DNA of 64,000 nucleotides from Frigoribacterium sp. VKM Ac-2836 (GTDB lineage Bacteria; Actinomycetota; Actinomycetes; Actinomycetales; Microbacteriaceae), in contig NZ_JABRPK010000001.1 of NCBI RefSeq assembly GCF_013248995.1, positions 682,001 to 746,000 of the forward strand. Direction: 5' to 3'. Position 1 is the first letter of the stretch. Every line of letters starts with the position of its first letter. Under the pieces are notes generated by a model that was not told where the DNA came from, did no database searches, and worked only from the letters and a program-made list of their open reading frames with translations. Shown here piece after piece: positions 25,942 to 34,568 of this stretch. Both the position numbers and the translations under genes were made by a program.

Positions 25942-27240
25942 GTGGCAGGCTCCCTCGCTGACACCCCCTCGATCCTGAAGGCCCCGCTCGTGACCCATCT
26001 CTCCCGCCGTCGCCGCACGGCCGCCCTGATCGCCCTCGCCCTGGGCGGCTTCGGCATCGGTTCCACCGAGTTCGTGGCCATGGGCCTGCTGCCGAACATG
26101 GCCGGCGATCTGCTGCCCGATCTGTACTCCCGGTCGGCCGATGCCGGCATCGCCCAGGCCGGCTGGTTGATCAGCGCCTACGCCCTCGGCGTCGTCGTCG
26201 GGGCCCCGACCATCGCCGCGATGTCGTCGCACTTCCCGAAGAAGAAGCTCCTGCTCGCCCTGTTGGCGGCCTTCACCGTCGGCACGATCGCCTCGGCACT
26301 GCTGCCGTCGTTCGGTTGGGTGCTCGCCGCCCGCTTCGCCGCCGGTCTGCCTCACGGTGCCTACTTCGGCATCGCGTCCATCGTCGCCGCCTCGATCATG
26401 GGGCCGGGCAACCGCGGCAAGGGCGTCGCGCTCGTGCTCAGCGGCTTGACGATCGCCAACGTCATCGGCGTGCCCACGATCACCTGGCTCGGTCAGCAGG
26501 CCGGCTGGCGCGTCGCCTACCTCGCCGTCGCCCTGATCTTCGCCCTCACCTTCGCCGCCGTCGCCCTCGCGGTGCCGCACCAGGACGGCGACGCGTCCGC
26601 CTCGATGAAGCGTGAGCTCCGAGCCTTCAAGCAGCCCCAGGTGTGGTTGGTGATGGGCATCGGAGCCATCGGCTTCGGGGGGTTCTTCGCGGTGTACAGC
26701 TACATCGCCAACGCCGTGACCGAGGGCGCGGGTGTGTCCGAGGGAATCGTCCCCTGGGTGCTCGTCACGGTCGGCGTCGGCATGACGATCGGCAACCTGC
26801 TGGGCGGCTGGTTGGCCGACCGATCGCTCAAGCTCGCCATGTACCTCGGCTTCGTCGGCCTCATCGCCGCGCTCTCGGCCTACGCGCTCACCTCGAGCTC
26901 GATCGTCGGCATCTTCGTCAGCACGTTCTTCGTCGGCCTCGTCGGATCGAGCGTCGGCCCCTCGGTGCAGTCCCGCCTGATGGAGGTCGCCGGCGAGAGC
27001 CAGGTCATCGGCGCCGCCCTGAACCACTCGGCCATGAACCTCGGCAACAGCTTCGGCGCCTACCTCGGCGGCGCGGTCATCGCGGCCGGCCTCGGCTTCT
27101 CGGCACCCGGCTGGGTCGGCGTCGTGCTGGCCCTCGCCGGAGTCGTCCTCACCATGGTCAGCTTCGGCATGCAGCGCATCGACGACCGACGCGGCACGGC
27201 CCGGGCCAGGGCCGACGAACGCGAGTCGGTCTCGGCGTAG
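25942..27240 (+). CDS. MFS transporter, DHA1 (arabinose/chloramphenicol exporter-like)
   Basis: A 432-residue major facilitator with 12 predicted helices. After a short N-terminal lead the first helix reads ALGGFGIGSTEFVAMGLLPN, the hallmark of the AraJ/Cml-type DHA1 subfamily. Other motifs are GWLISAYALGVVVGAPT and LPHGAYFGIASIVAAS. The start is GTG 25942 by length; GTG 25990 would leave a 16-residue shorter N terminus and cannot be excluded. It probably exports a sugar, drug or metabolite; substrate unknown. Confidence 0.85.
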   Translation: MAGSLADTPSILKAPLVTHLSRRRRTAALIALALGGFGIGSTEFVAMGLLPNMAGDLLPDLYSRSADAGIAQAGWLISAYALGVVVGAPTIAAMSSHFPKKKLLLALLAAFTVGTIASALLPSFGWVLAARFAAGLPHGAYFGIASIVAASIMGPGNRGKGVALVLSGLTIANVIGVPTITWLGQQAGWRVAYLAVALIFALTFAAVALAVPHQDGDASASMKRELRAFKQPQVWLVMGIGAIGFGGFFAVYSYIANAVTEGAGVSEGIVPWVLVTVGVGMTIGNLLGGWLADRSLKLAMYLGFVGLIAALSAYALTSSSIVGIFVSTFFVGLVGSSVGPSVQSRLMEVAGESQVIGAALNHSAMNLGNSFGAYLGGAVIAAGLGFSAPGWVGVVLALAGVVLTMVSFGMQRIDDRRGTARARADERESVSA

Positions 27241-27579
27241 ACGTCCTCGGAACGCCGACCCGCGCCTCCTCGGGTCGTGCTCGACCTCTCGTGGACGAGG
27301 ATGCACCTGCTGTGCGCGTTCGGATGCGGGCTGCCGGCCCGGGATGACCTCTGGCCCGTGCGCCGTGCCGAACCCGACTCGCCTCGTGCCGTCAGGCGTG
27401 CCGAACCCGACTCGCCTCGTGCCGTCAGGCGTGCCGAACCCGACAGAAGGCGTCCGACTCGCCGCTCATCTCTGCCTGGAACCGCGCGTCGGCCGCAGAC
27501 TTGTCGCGATTTGCACAACGCAGGCGGGTGGGCAGGGCGGGGGAGTGCGGCTCAGGAGGCGCGGGGGACGCCGACGGCG
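27241..27579. other. Non-coding interval with 33-bp tandem repeat and copies of the 12-bp word
   Basis: About 340 bp without a credible gene. At 27256-27277 a 7-bp inverted repeat encloses the word region and may end the MFS transcript. A 33-bp tandem repeat occupies 27368-27444. A one-mismatch copy of the word is at 27555-27566. The open frames here follow the repeat and look unlike real local genes. Confidence 0.6.
27368..27444. repeat. 33-bp tandem repeat, 2.3 copies
   Basis: The unit begins CCGAACCCGACTCGCCTCGT at 27368 and again at 27401; a third, partial copy begins at 27434. The copies are identical over their overlap. A diverged partial copy may precede at about 27355. Confidence 0.85.
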
Positions 27580-27611
27580 GACGGCCCGGCCCAAGAAGGG
27601 GCCGGGCCGTC
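27580..27611. terminator. Terminator hairpin after the LuxR-type regulator
   Basis: A perfect 13-bp inverted repeat (27580-27592 and 27599-27611) with a 6-nt loop AAGAAG lies 21 bp beyond the response-regulator stop on the minus strand. Confidence 0.75.
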
Positions 27612-27631
27612 GCGCGGGGTCGCGCCGGGGG

Positions 27632-28309
27632 TCAGAAGCTGGTCTGGGCCGGGGTGTCGGTCTGCAACAGGATGCCGTCCTGGATGGCTCGCTTCCGCAG
27701 GGCCACCTTGGTGCCCACGTCGTAGCCGGCCACACGGTACTTCTCGCGGATGCGCTTGAGGTAGCTCTTGGCGGTCTCTTCGCTGATGCCGAGTTGGTAG
27801 GCGACGGCCTTGACGGGCTCGCCGCCGCCGTAGAGCGCCATGACACGACGTTCTTGCGCGCTGAGCTTGGGCACCCCGCCGATCTCGGCGGCGTTGAGGG
27901 CCAGGTCGAGCTCGGCCGAGATGTAGGACTCGCCCTTGGCGGCCGAGCGGATCGCCTCGACGATCATCTCGGCGTCCTCGCTCTTGACGAGGTAGCCCAG
28001 TGCACCGGCGGCGAGGGCTTCGCGCACGACGTTCGGCTCGGAGTAGGTGCTCATCAGCACGGTCTTGACGCCGGTGGTCTTGAGCGTGTTGATCTTGAGC
28101 GAGATCGGGATGTTGTCTTTCAGGTCGAGGTCGAGCAGCACGACGTCGACCGGGAACTCGGGGTGCGTCAGCAGCTCGGGCCAGGACGCGACGGCGGCGA
28201 CCATCGAGATGTCGCTCGCGGCTCCGCGGATCCATTCGCTGAGGGCGCCCAGCAGCATCTTGTGATCGTCTACGAGGGCGAGGCGGATGCGGTCGTCGGG
28301 GTCTGACAC
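27632..28309 (-). CDS. LuxR/NarL-family response regulator
   Basis: A 225-residue two-component response regulator. The receiver (about 8-125) has acidic residues D14-D15, the phospho-acceptor D60 in VVLLDLDL, and a conserved Lys in LGYLVKSED. The C-terminal LuxR helix-turn-helix (about 145-205) reads LSAQERRVMALYGGGEPVK and ISEETAKSYLKRIREKY. It binds DNA when phosphorylated by the upstream kinase. GTG 28309 follows a GAAGG site. It is the last gene of a three-gene minus-strand unit, 86 bp after the membrane protein. Confidence 0.9.
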   Translation of the reverse strand: MSDPDDRIRLALVDDHKMLLGALSEWIRGAASDISMVAAVASWPELLTHPEFPVDVVLLDLDLKDNIPISLKINTLKTTGVKTVLMSTYSEPNVVREALAAGALGYLVKSEDAEMIVEAIRSAAKGESYISAELDLALNAAEIGGVPKLSAQERRVMALYGGGEPVKAVAYQLGISEETAKSYLKRIREKYRVAGYDVGTKVALRKRAIQDGILLQTDTPAQTSF

Positions 28310-28395
28310 GTCGGGACCTTCTTTCAGGGCGGAGTGGTGTTCATGCTACGGGCGGAGGCGGTGATCGGGATCGACCACGCGGGGGACTCGTCGGC

Positions 28396-29646
28396 TCAGA
28401 CCTCGGCGGGGTTGTCGACGATGCAGCTGAGCGAGATCTTGACGCTGGACTCGTGGGACGACACGACGTATTCGCCGGCGCGCTCCAGGGCGTTCCAGGT
28501 CGCGGGTGTCACGCGGTTGCGGCGGATGCCCGTCGTCGAGATCACCACGGGCACGCACACACTGCGACCGGCGAACGACTGGGACGCCGCGGTGACCGGG
28601 CCGAGGGCCAGCTGGATCGTCGTGCCCGGGGCGCGGCTCTTCGAGTCGCCGAGCAGCAGCCAGACGCCCTGCAGCAGCCCGTCGCGCTGCGGCGGGGCCA
28701 GTAGGCCGGCCAACGACGAGGGGTCGACCAACGTGACCGACCGGCCGAGGTACTCGGACTCGGTGACGGCGTGGTGCAGCCAGGTCTCGCGTCGACCCTC
28801 GATGAGGTGCAGCCGGAGCTCGGTGGCGAGCGACGCGGCCTGCGAGGCGACCTTCGGGGCGAGAGGCAGCGGGACGTCGCCATTGGACACACCGTCGAGC
28901 AGCTTCTCGGCCGCGAGGTCGAGCCGTGCCAGCTCGTCGCTCGCGAGCATGCCCACCGCGAAGCGCGGTTGTGACACGTTGCTCTGCACGAGCACGCGGT
29001 CGAGCTCGACCTGCACCATGCGCCGGAACCGGTGCACCGCGAACGTGGCGATGGCGCTCGGCAGGACGGCCAGGGCCACGACGGTGATCTGCTGCGGGCC
29101 CGAGTCGCTGGTGACGGGGGTCGAGAGCGCCACCATGACGACGAGCGCCACGAACAGCAGAGCGGTGGCCACGACGACCTCGCGCACGGGCCTCAAGGTG
29201 ACGATCGGCAGCAGACCGAAGCCGACGGCCACGCTCGAGGTGGCGTAGGCGCCCACGTCGTGCAGCGGCCAGATGGCGACGAAGTCGAGCGCGACGACCA
29301 CGGCCAGCACGACCCCGATCACCGCGAAGACGCCCGTCGTCAGCCTCTCGCCCCGCACGGTCACGAGGACGGCCGTGCCGATGAAGGTCGCGACGTAGAG
29401 CAACCAGGAGACCAGCACCGGAGCGACGTCGGGATAGGTCGAGAGGTGGCTGAGGAAGAACGTGAGGCCGTACACGGCCTGGAGGGCTGCGACCACGGCC
29501 GCACCCACCCCGAGGTAGCCGGTGCCGAGCGTGGCTCCCGCCGCCCGGGCCTGGCGGAGCGAGCGCGCCCCGGTCGAACTGATCGGCAGGCCCCGAGCCG
29601 CCCGCCGGCCACGGACGACCCCGAAGGTGTTCTCGTCGACGCTCAA
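28396..29646 (-). CDS. Membrane protein with degenerate histidine-kinase-like cytoplasmic half
   Basis: This 416-residue protein starts at TTG 29646, whose last bases overlap the kinase stop (TTGA), 7 bp after a strong GGAGG. Residues 1-45 are polar, six or so membrane segments span about 45-205, and a soluble part of about 200 residues follows. The soluble part has a helical stretch (VELDRVLVQSN..., ATELRLHLIEG) and a beta-rich end. It is placed like a sensor kinase, but no phosphorylatable H-box or N/G boxes are seen. I infer an accessory or decoy sensor working with the adjacent kinase and regulator. No family is recognised with certainty. Confidence 0.65.
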   Translation of the reverse strand: MSVDENTFGVVRGRRAARGLPISSTGARSLRQARAAGATLGTGYLGVGAAVVAALQAVYGLTFFLSHLSTYPDVAPVLVSWLLYVATFIGTAVLVTVRGERLTTGVFAVIGVVLAVVVALDFVAIWPLHDVGAYATSSVAVGFGLLPIVTLRPVREVVVATALLFVALVVMVALSTPVTSDSGPQQITVVALAVLPSAIATFAVHRFRRMVQVELDRVLVQSNVSQPRFAVGMLASDELARLDLAAEKLLDGVSNGDVPLPLAPKVASQAASLATELRLHLIEGRRETWLHHAVTESEYLGRSVTLVDPSSLAGLLAPPQRDGLLQGVWLLLGDSKSRAPGTTIQLALGPVTAASQSFAGRSVCVPVVISTTGIRRNRVTPATWNALERAGEYVVSSHESSVKISLSCIVDNPAEV

Positions 29647-30800
29647 CGCGGTGCCTCCAGGACGACGGTCGTGCCCGAGCCGGGGGACGAGAACAGACGG
29701 GCGCTGCCGCCGACCTCGTGCAGTCGACCGACGACGGACTCCTTGAAACCGAGGCGTTCTTCGCTGATGCCGGCGAGATCGAATCCCACGCCGGCGTCGG
29801 TGACCATGGCGCGGACCATCGAGTCGTCGTGGATGATCGTGACGTGCGCCTCGGTGACGCCGGCGTGGCGTCGGACGTTCTCGAGGCACTCGGCGAGGGC
29901 CAGCAGGAACGCGTCGAGCACGTGCGTGGGCAGCAGCACCTGCCCGGTGCCGTGCCAGCTCACCTCGAGGCCCATACGGCCGAAGCGTTGCTTGACCGAC
30001 TCCAGGGTCTGGCCGAGCGGGGACTCCTCGACGGTCTCGAGGCTGTAATCGCCCGAGGCCTGGGGTTGGGGTGTGCCGCCGAGACGCAAGTGGCGAAGCA
30101 GGCGCGCGTCCTCGGCCGCCTGGTCCTGCAGGGCCTGGGGCGTGACCCCGAAGCCCGAGTGGGCGAGCAGCGTGAGCGTGGCCAGGACGGTGTCGTGCAG
30201 CAGTCGAGCACCCTGACGGCGTTGGGCCTCGGTCTCGCTGGCCTGGCGCTCGGCCCGGTGGGCGTTGCCGATGCTGTAGATGCGGCGGGCCGCCCGCGGG
30301 ACGGCGCGCCCGAGCCAGAGACCCGTGACGAAGCAGGACACCCAGCCGAGCAGGACGGCCGCCACGGGGAAGGTGAAGAGCGAGCCGGTGGCCAGGGCGA
30401 CCAGGGCGAGTTCGACGAGGAAGGCCACGACGGCCGTGGTCAGACGCGGTCGGCTCGACGAGAGCATCAGGCTGAAGGCGGCGGTCGCACCCCCGGCCAA
30501 GGGAATGATCGCGGTGGCGAGCGGGCCGTCGTCGGGGCCGCCGGCGGGCAGCAGGGCGACGACGGTCGCGGCGATGCCCGAGGCCAGCCCGACCGGCACC
30601 CAGACGCGGGCGCGGGGACCCGTGACGAACAGCAGCGACACGATGAGCAGCGCGGCGAGCGGTGCGATCGCCGCCAGGTGGAGGGGGTCGGTGACGCCGG
30701 GGATCGCCAGTGCCACGATCGAGACCGCCGCGCAGGCGAGACCCAGGGTGCGGGTCGTGCTGCTGAGCAGACGATCGCGCTCTTGGGCGAAGATGTCCAT
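29643..30800 (-). CDS. Membrane sensor histidine kinase (HisKA_3/NarX type)
   Basis: A 385-residue kinase. Four to six membrane segments fill residues 15-165. The dimerisation helix has LLHDTVLATLTLLAHSG with predicted phospho-acceptor H202, and the HATPase domain shows LAECLENVRRHAGV (N box), DAGVGF (G1) and GSGTTVVLE (G2). It should phosphorylate the LuxR-type regulator two genes downstream. I chose ATG 30800; an in-frame ATG at 30860 adds 20 polar residues. The signal sensed is unknown. The gene overlaps the membrane-protein gene through TTGA. Confidence 0.88.
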   Translation of the reverse strand: MDIFAQERDRLLSSTTRTLGLACAAVSIVALAIPGVTDPLHLAAIAPLAALLIVSLLFVTGPRARVWVPVGLASGIAATVVALLPAGGPDDGPLATAIIPLAGGATAAFSLMLSSSRPRLTTAVVAFLVELALVALATGSLFTFPVAAVLLGWVSCFVTGLWLGRAVPRAARRIYSIGNAHRAERQASETEAQRRQGARLLHDTVLATLTLLAHSGFGVTPQALQDQAAEDARLLRHLRLGGTPQPQASGDYSLETVEESPLGQTLESVKQRFGRMGLEVSWHGTGQVLLPTHVLDAFLLALAECLENVRRHAGVTEAHVTIIHDDSMVRAMVTDAGVGFDLAGISEERLGFKESVVGRLHEVGGSARLFSSPGSGTTVVLEAPR

Positions 30801-30975
30801 GGTTCGTGAGTGGCTTCCGACGGTGTCGTCGCTCCGGCCGGGTGGCTGGCGACCCCTCATGTTTTCATACCCAGCCCCCTCTCAGGGGGTCATGCAGGGA
30901 CCGAATCGCCGATCGGGAGGGTAACGATCCGGTCGCGGCGCGGAACTGTACCCCGAGGTGTCCACCGAAGTGGGG

Positions 30976-32175
30976 TCAGTCGAGCAGGCGGCGCAGATGT
31001 GCGCCCACCTCATCGCCTTCGATGAGGAAACCGTCGTGCCCGTACGGGCTCTCGACCACGGCCACGTCGTGGCCGTCCAGGCCGTGTCGCAGGTGTCGCG
31101 CGATCTCTCGCTGGTCGGCCACGGGGAACAACCGGTCGCTGTCGACGCCGAGGACGAGCGTCGGGGCCGTGACGCGGCTCAAAGCCGCGGCGACGCCACC
31201 CCGGTCGCGTCCCACGTCGTGCGAGTTCATCGCTCCCAGCAGCGTCACGTAGCTGCCCGCGTCGAAGCGGCGGGTGAACTTGTTGCCGTGGAAGTCCAGG
31301 TAGCTCTCGACCTGGAACCGCCCCGGACCGCCCAGCGGCGATATCTCGCTCTGCCAGTTGCGTCCGAACCGCGCGTTGAGCTCGTCGGGGGAGCGGTAGT
31401 TGAGCAGAGCCATGCGGCGCGCGAGGGCGAGGCCTCGGTAGGGGCCGTCGACGGCGTCGTAGTAGTCGCCGCCGTCGAAGGCGGAGTCCATGCGGATCGC
31501 CTCGTACTGCACGGTGTTCAGGGCGATCTGGTCGGCGCTCACGACGGGTGGTGCGGCCAGTACGGCGAGGCGGGCGACGCGCGACGGATGCGTGATCGCC
31601 CACTCGAGGGCGTGCATGCCACCCATCGAACCGCCGACGACGGCGGCCCACCGATCGATCCCGAGGCGGTCGGCGAGGGCGGCCTGGGCGGCGACCTGGT
31701 CGCGGATCGTCAGGTGCGGGAACCTCGAACCCCATTCGACGGCGTCGGGGGCGAACGACGAGGGGCCCGTGCTGCCCTGGCAGCCGCCGAGCACGTTCGG
31801 CGCGACCACGAACCACCGGTCGGTGTCGATCGCCAGGCCCGGACCGACGACGCCGTTCCACCAACCCGCCGTGGGGTGACCGCGCCCGGCCGAGCCGGCG
31901 ACGTGGCTGTCCCCGGTCAGGGCGTGTGACACCAGCACGGCGTTGCCGTGGTCGGCGTCGAGCTCGCCCCAGGTCTCGAACGCCAGTCGAGGCCGGGGCA
32001 GCACGACACCGCTCTCGAGCGCGAGGTCGTCCAGGGCCACGAACGATCGTCCCCCGGGGTCGTCGCCGTCGCGCCAGGCGCCGGTGACCGGCGGGCGCCC
32101 CAGCATCGCCAGCCGGGTGCGCTCGCTGACGACGCTCGACGGGACCGTGTCCTCGGGTGTGCTCTGCCAGTCCAT
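30976..32175 (-). CDS. metX: Homoserine O-acetyltransferase
   Basis: A 399-residue alpha/beta-hydrolase that acetylates L-homoserine from acetyl-CoA in methionine synthesis. The nucleophile elbow is VGGSMGGMHALEW (Ser near residue 180), with NVLGGCQGSTGPSS and the late GVDSDRLFP and SPYGHDGFL segments holding the catalytic Asp and His. Length is normal. ATG 32175 lies 22 bp after a large hairpin (32197-32241) that separates it from metY. It supplies O-acetylhomoserine to MetY. Confidence 0.92.
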   Translation of the reverse strand: MDWQSTPEDTVPSSVVSERTRLAMLGRPPVTGAWRDGDDPGGRSFVALDDLALESGVVLPRPRLAFETWGELDADHGNAVLVSHALTGDSHVAGSAGRGHPTAGWWNGVVGPGLAIDTDRWFVVAPNVLGGCQGSTGPSSFAPDAVEWGSRFPHLTIRDQVAAQAALADRLGIDRWAAVVGGSMGGMHALEWAITHPSRVARLAVLAAPPVVSADQIALNTVQYEAIRMDSAFDGGDYYDAVDGPYRGLALARRMALLNYRSPDELNARFGRNWQSEISPLGGPGRFQVESYLDFHGNKFTRRFDAGSYVTLLGAMNSHDVGRDRGGVAAALSRVTAPTLVLGVDSDRLFPVADQREIARHLRHGLDGHDVAVVESPYGHDGFLIEGDEVGAHLRRLLD

Positions 32176-32196
32176 GTGAGATCCATCCTGGACGAG

Positions 32197-32241
32197 CCGA
32201 GGAGGCGCGGCGCGTTTGTTACGCGCACCGCGCCTCCTCGG
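32197..32241 (-). terminator. Hairpin in the metY-metX intergenic region
   Basis: A 19-bp arm (32197-32215) pairs with 32221-32241 except for a 2-nt bulge; the loop is TTGTT. The stem contains the GGAGGCGCGG core. On the minus strand it lies 37 bp after the metY stop and 21 bp before the metX ATG, so it sits in the metX leader. It may terminate or attenuate read-through. Confidence 0.65.
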
Positions 32242-32277
32242 GGTTTCCGCGGCCGGTGTGGCCCCGTCGCGGTCGTC

Positions 32278-33609
32278 CTAGCTGCTGCTCAGCGACTCGC
32301 GGGTGACCGCGCGCGCAGCGGCGAAGCCCGCGTCGAGGTCGGCCTTCAGGTCGTCGACGTTCTCGAGGCCGACCGAGAGTCGGACGAGTCCCGGGGTGAC
32401 CCCGGTCGTCAATTGCTGCTCGGGGGTGAGCTGCGAGTGCGTCGTCGAGGCGGGGTGGATCACGAGGCTGCGCACGTCGCCGATGTTCGCGAGGTGGCTG
32501 AACAGGCGCAGGGCGTCGACGAGCGCCCGACCGGCATCGACACCGCCCTTCAATTCGAACGAGAGGACGGCCCCGACACCCCGGGGGGCGTACTTGTTCG
32601 CCGCGGCGTACCACGGGCTGGTCGGCAGTCCCGCGTAGTAGACCGCGGCGACGTCCTCCCGGGCGTCGAGCCACTCGGCCACCTCCTGCGCGTTCTGGAC
32701 GTGGCGCTCGATGCGCAGGCTGAGCGTCTCGATGCCCTGGATGAGCGAGAACGCGGTGTCGGGGCTGTTCGACGCCCCGAGGTCGCGCAGCAGTTGCACC
32801 CGGGCCTTGACGACGTAGGCGAGGCCGTCGCCGACCGCCTCCGTGTAGACGGCCCCGTGGTACGACGGGTCGGGCCGGGTCAACCCGGGGAAGCGGTCCG
32901 CGTTCGCCGACCACGGGAACGTGCCGCCGTCGACGACGAAGCCACCGATCACCGTGCCGTGTCCGCCGAGGAACTTGGTCGCCGAGTGCACCACGATGTC
33001 GGCCCCGTGCTCGAGGGGCCTGATCAGGTACGGCGTCGCGATCGTGTTGTCGACGATCAGGGGCACGCCCTCGGCGTGCGCCACGCCGGACACCTTCTCG
33101 AGGTCGAGGATGTTGATCTTCGGGTTGCCGATCGTCTCGGCGAAGAACAGTTTCGTGTTCGGACGGACGGCACGGCGCCACTCGTCGGCGTCGTCCTGGT
33201 TCTCGACGAAGGTCGTCTCGATGCCGAGCTTCGCGAGCGTGTACTTGAAGAGGTTGTAGGTGCCGCCGTAGATCGACGACGACGACACGATGTGGTCGCC
33301 CGCCTCGGCGATGTTCAGCACCGCGAAGGTCGACGCGGCCTGACCCGACGCCACCAGCAGGGCACCCGTCCCGCCCTCGAGCGCGGCGATGCGCTTCTCC
33401 ACGACGGCGTGGGTGGGGTTCATGATGCGCGAGTAGATGTTGCCGTTCTCGGCCAGGGCGAAGAGGTCCTGCGCGTGCTGCGCGTCCCGGAAGACGTACG
33501 AGGTCGTCTTGTAGATCGGCGTCGCACGGGCGTGGGTCGTGGGGTCGGGCTGGGCCCCGGCGTGAATCTGCTGCGTCTCGAACTTCCAGTCGGGCTGGGC
33601 GTCGGTCAT
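32278..33609 (-). CDS. metY: O-acetylhomoserine sulfhydrylase
   Basis: A 443-residue PLP enzyme of the Cys/Met metabolism family that makes homocysteine from O-acetylhomoserine and sulfide. The PLP lysine is in HSATKFLGGHGTVIGG (about residue 210), preceded by SSSIYGGTYNLFKYTL and VDNTIATPYLIRPLEHGAD. ATG 33609 follows AGGAG. It is upstream of metX in the same direction, so the two encode consecutive steps. No SAM riboswitch is recognised in the 180-bp leader. Confidence 0.92.
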   Translation of the reverse strand: MTDAQPDWKFETQQIHAGAQPDPTTHARATPIYKTTSYVFRDAQHAQDLFALAENGNIYSRIMNPTHAVVEKRIAALEGGTGALLVASGQAASTFAVLNIAEAGDHIVSSSSIYGGTYNLFKYTLAKLGIETTFVENQDDADEWRRAVRPNTKLFFAETIGNPKINILDLEKVSGVAHAEGVPLIVDNTIATPYLIRPLEHGADIVVHSATKFLGGHGTVIGGFVVDGGTFPWSANADRFPGLTRPDPSYHGAVYTEAVGDGLAYVVKARVQLLRDLGASNSPDTAFSLIQGIETLSLRIERHVQNAQEVAEWLDAREDVAAVYYAGLPTSPWYAAANKYAPRGVGAVLSFELKGGVDAGRALVDALRLFSHLANIGDVRSLVIHPASTTHSQLTPEQQLTTGVTPGLVRLSVGLENVDDLKADLDAGFAAARAVTRESLSSS

Positions 33610-33791
33610 GGTCTGCTCCTGCGGTCGGGGTGCGTTCGCCGGGGTGGTCGGCGGGGTCTGCGGTGCCAGCCACGGTACGGACCGTGCACCTTGGCGTCCA
33701 CGATGCCGGACACGGGGCGTAACCGGGGCCGCTAGCGTGGGCCGGGCGCGTCCGCGGTGGGCGACGACGAACGAGACAACAGGAGGCGCAC

Positions 33792-34568
33792 ATGGTGGGA
33801 CGGGTCGTGGTGACGGGAGCCAGCTCGGGCATCGGAGCGGCGACGGTGCGGCTGTTCCGCTCGCGCGGCTGGGACGTCCTGGCGGTCGCCCGGCGCGAGG
33901 ACCGCCTCCGCGCGCTCGCCGACGAGACGGGGGCGTCCTGGTTCCGGGCCGACCTCACGCGCGAGGACGACGTGGCCGCCCTGCGGGCCCACGTCGAGGC
34001 GACCGGGCCGTTGCACGCCCTGGTCAACAACGCCGGCGGTGCCTTCGGGCTCGACAGCGTCGAGAACGGCTCGATCGACGACTGGCAGCGCATGTTCGAC
34101 GTCAACGTGCTCGGCACCAAGCGCATGGTCACGGCCCTGTTGCCCTCGCTTCGCCGCGGTGCCGAGGAGGCGCGGGGCGCCGACATCGTGACGGTCACCT
34201 CGATCGCCGGTCACGTCGCCTACGAGAACGGCGGCGGATACAACGCCTCGAAGTTCGCCGAGCACGCCCTCGTGGCCGTGCTGCGACTCGAGCTGGCGGG
34301 GGAGCCGATCCGGGTGATCGAGATCGCGCCGGGCATGGTGCACACCGAGGAGTTCTCGCTCGTGCGCTTCGGCGGCGACCGGGACCGTGCGGACGCCGTG
34401 TACCGCGACGTCGAATCGCCGCTGACGGCCGACGACGTCGCCGAATCGATCGTGCACTCCGTCGAGCTGCCGGCCCACGTCAATCTCGACCTGGTGACGA
34501 TCAAGCCCGTGGCGCAGGCGGCCACCTACAAGGTCGCCAAGGGCGAGCTGAAGGTCAAGAAGGACTGA
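33792..34568 (+). CDS. Short-chain dehydrogenase/reductase (YdfG-like)
   Basis: A 258-residue classical SDR. The cofactor motif is VVTGASSGIGAATV at the N terminus, ALVNNAGGAFG is near residue 80, and the catalytic Tyr-X3-Lys is in GGGYNASKFAEHAL (about residue 150). The arrangement resembles YdfG-type 3-hydroxy-acid or serine dehydrogenases; the substrate is uncertain. ATG 33792 follows a full AGGAGG. Its 3' end overlaps the 3' end of the convergent hypothetical gene by 14 bp. Confidence 0.88.
   Translation: MVGRVVVTGASSGIGAATVRLFRSRGWDVLAVARREDRLRALADETGASWFRADLTREDDVAALRAHVEATGPLHALVNNAGGAFGLDSVENGSIDDWQRMFDVNVLGTKRMVTALLPSLRRGAEEARGADIVTVTSIAGHVAYENGGGYNASKFAEHALVAVLRLELAGEPIRVIEIAPGMVHTEEFSLVRFGGDRDRADAVYRDVESPLTADDVAESIVHSVELPAHVNLDLVTIKPVAQAATYKVAKGELKVKKD

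Noticed and set aside
27344-28306. 320-codon frame across the 33-bp repeat
   Set aside because: Mostly antisense to the response regulator; repeat-derived N terminus without ribosome site.
33610-33791. Possible SAM riboswitch upstream of metY
   Set aside because: No conserved SAM-I, SAM-II or SAM-IV core could be found by eye.
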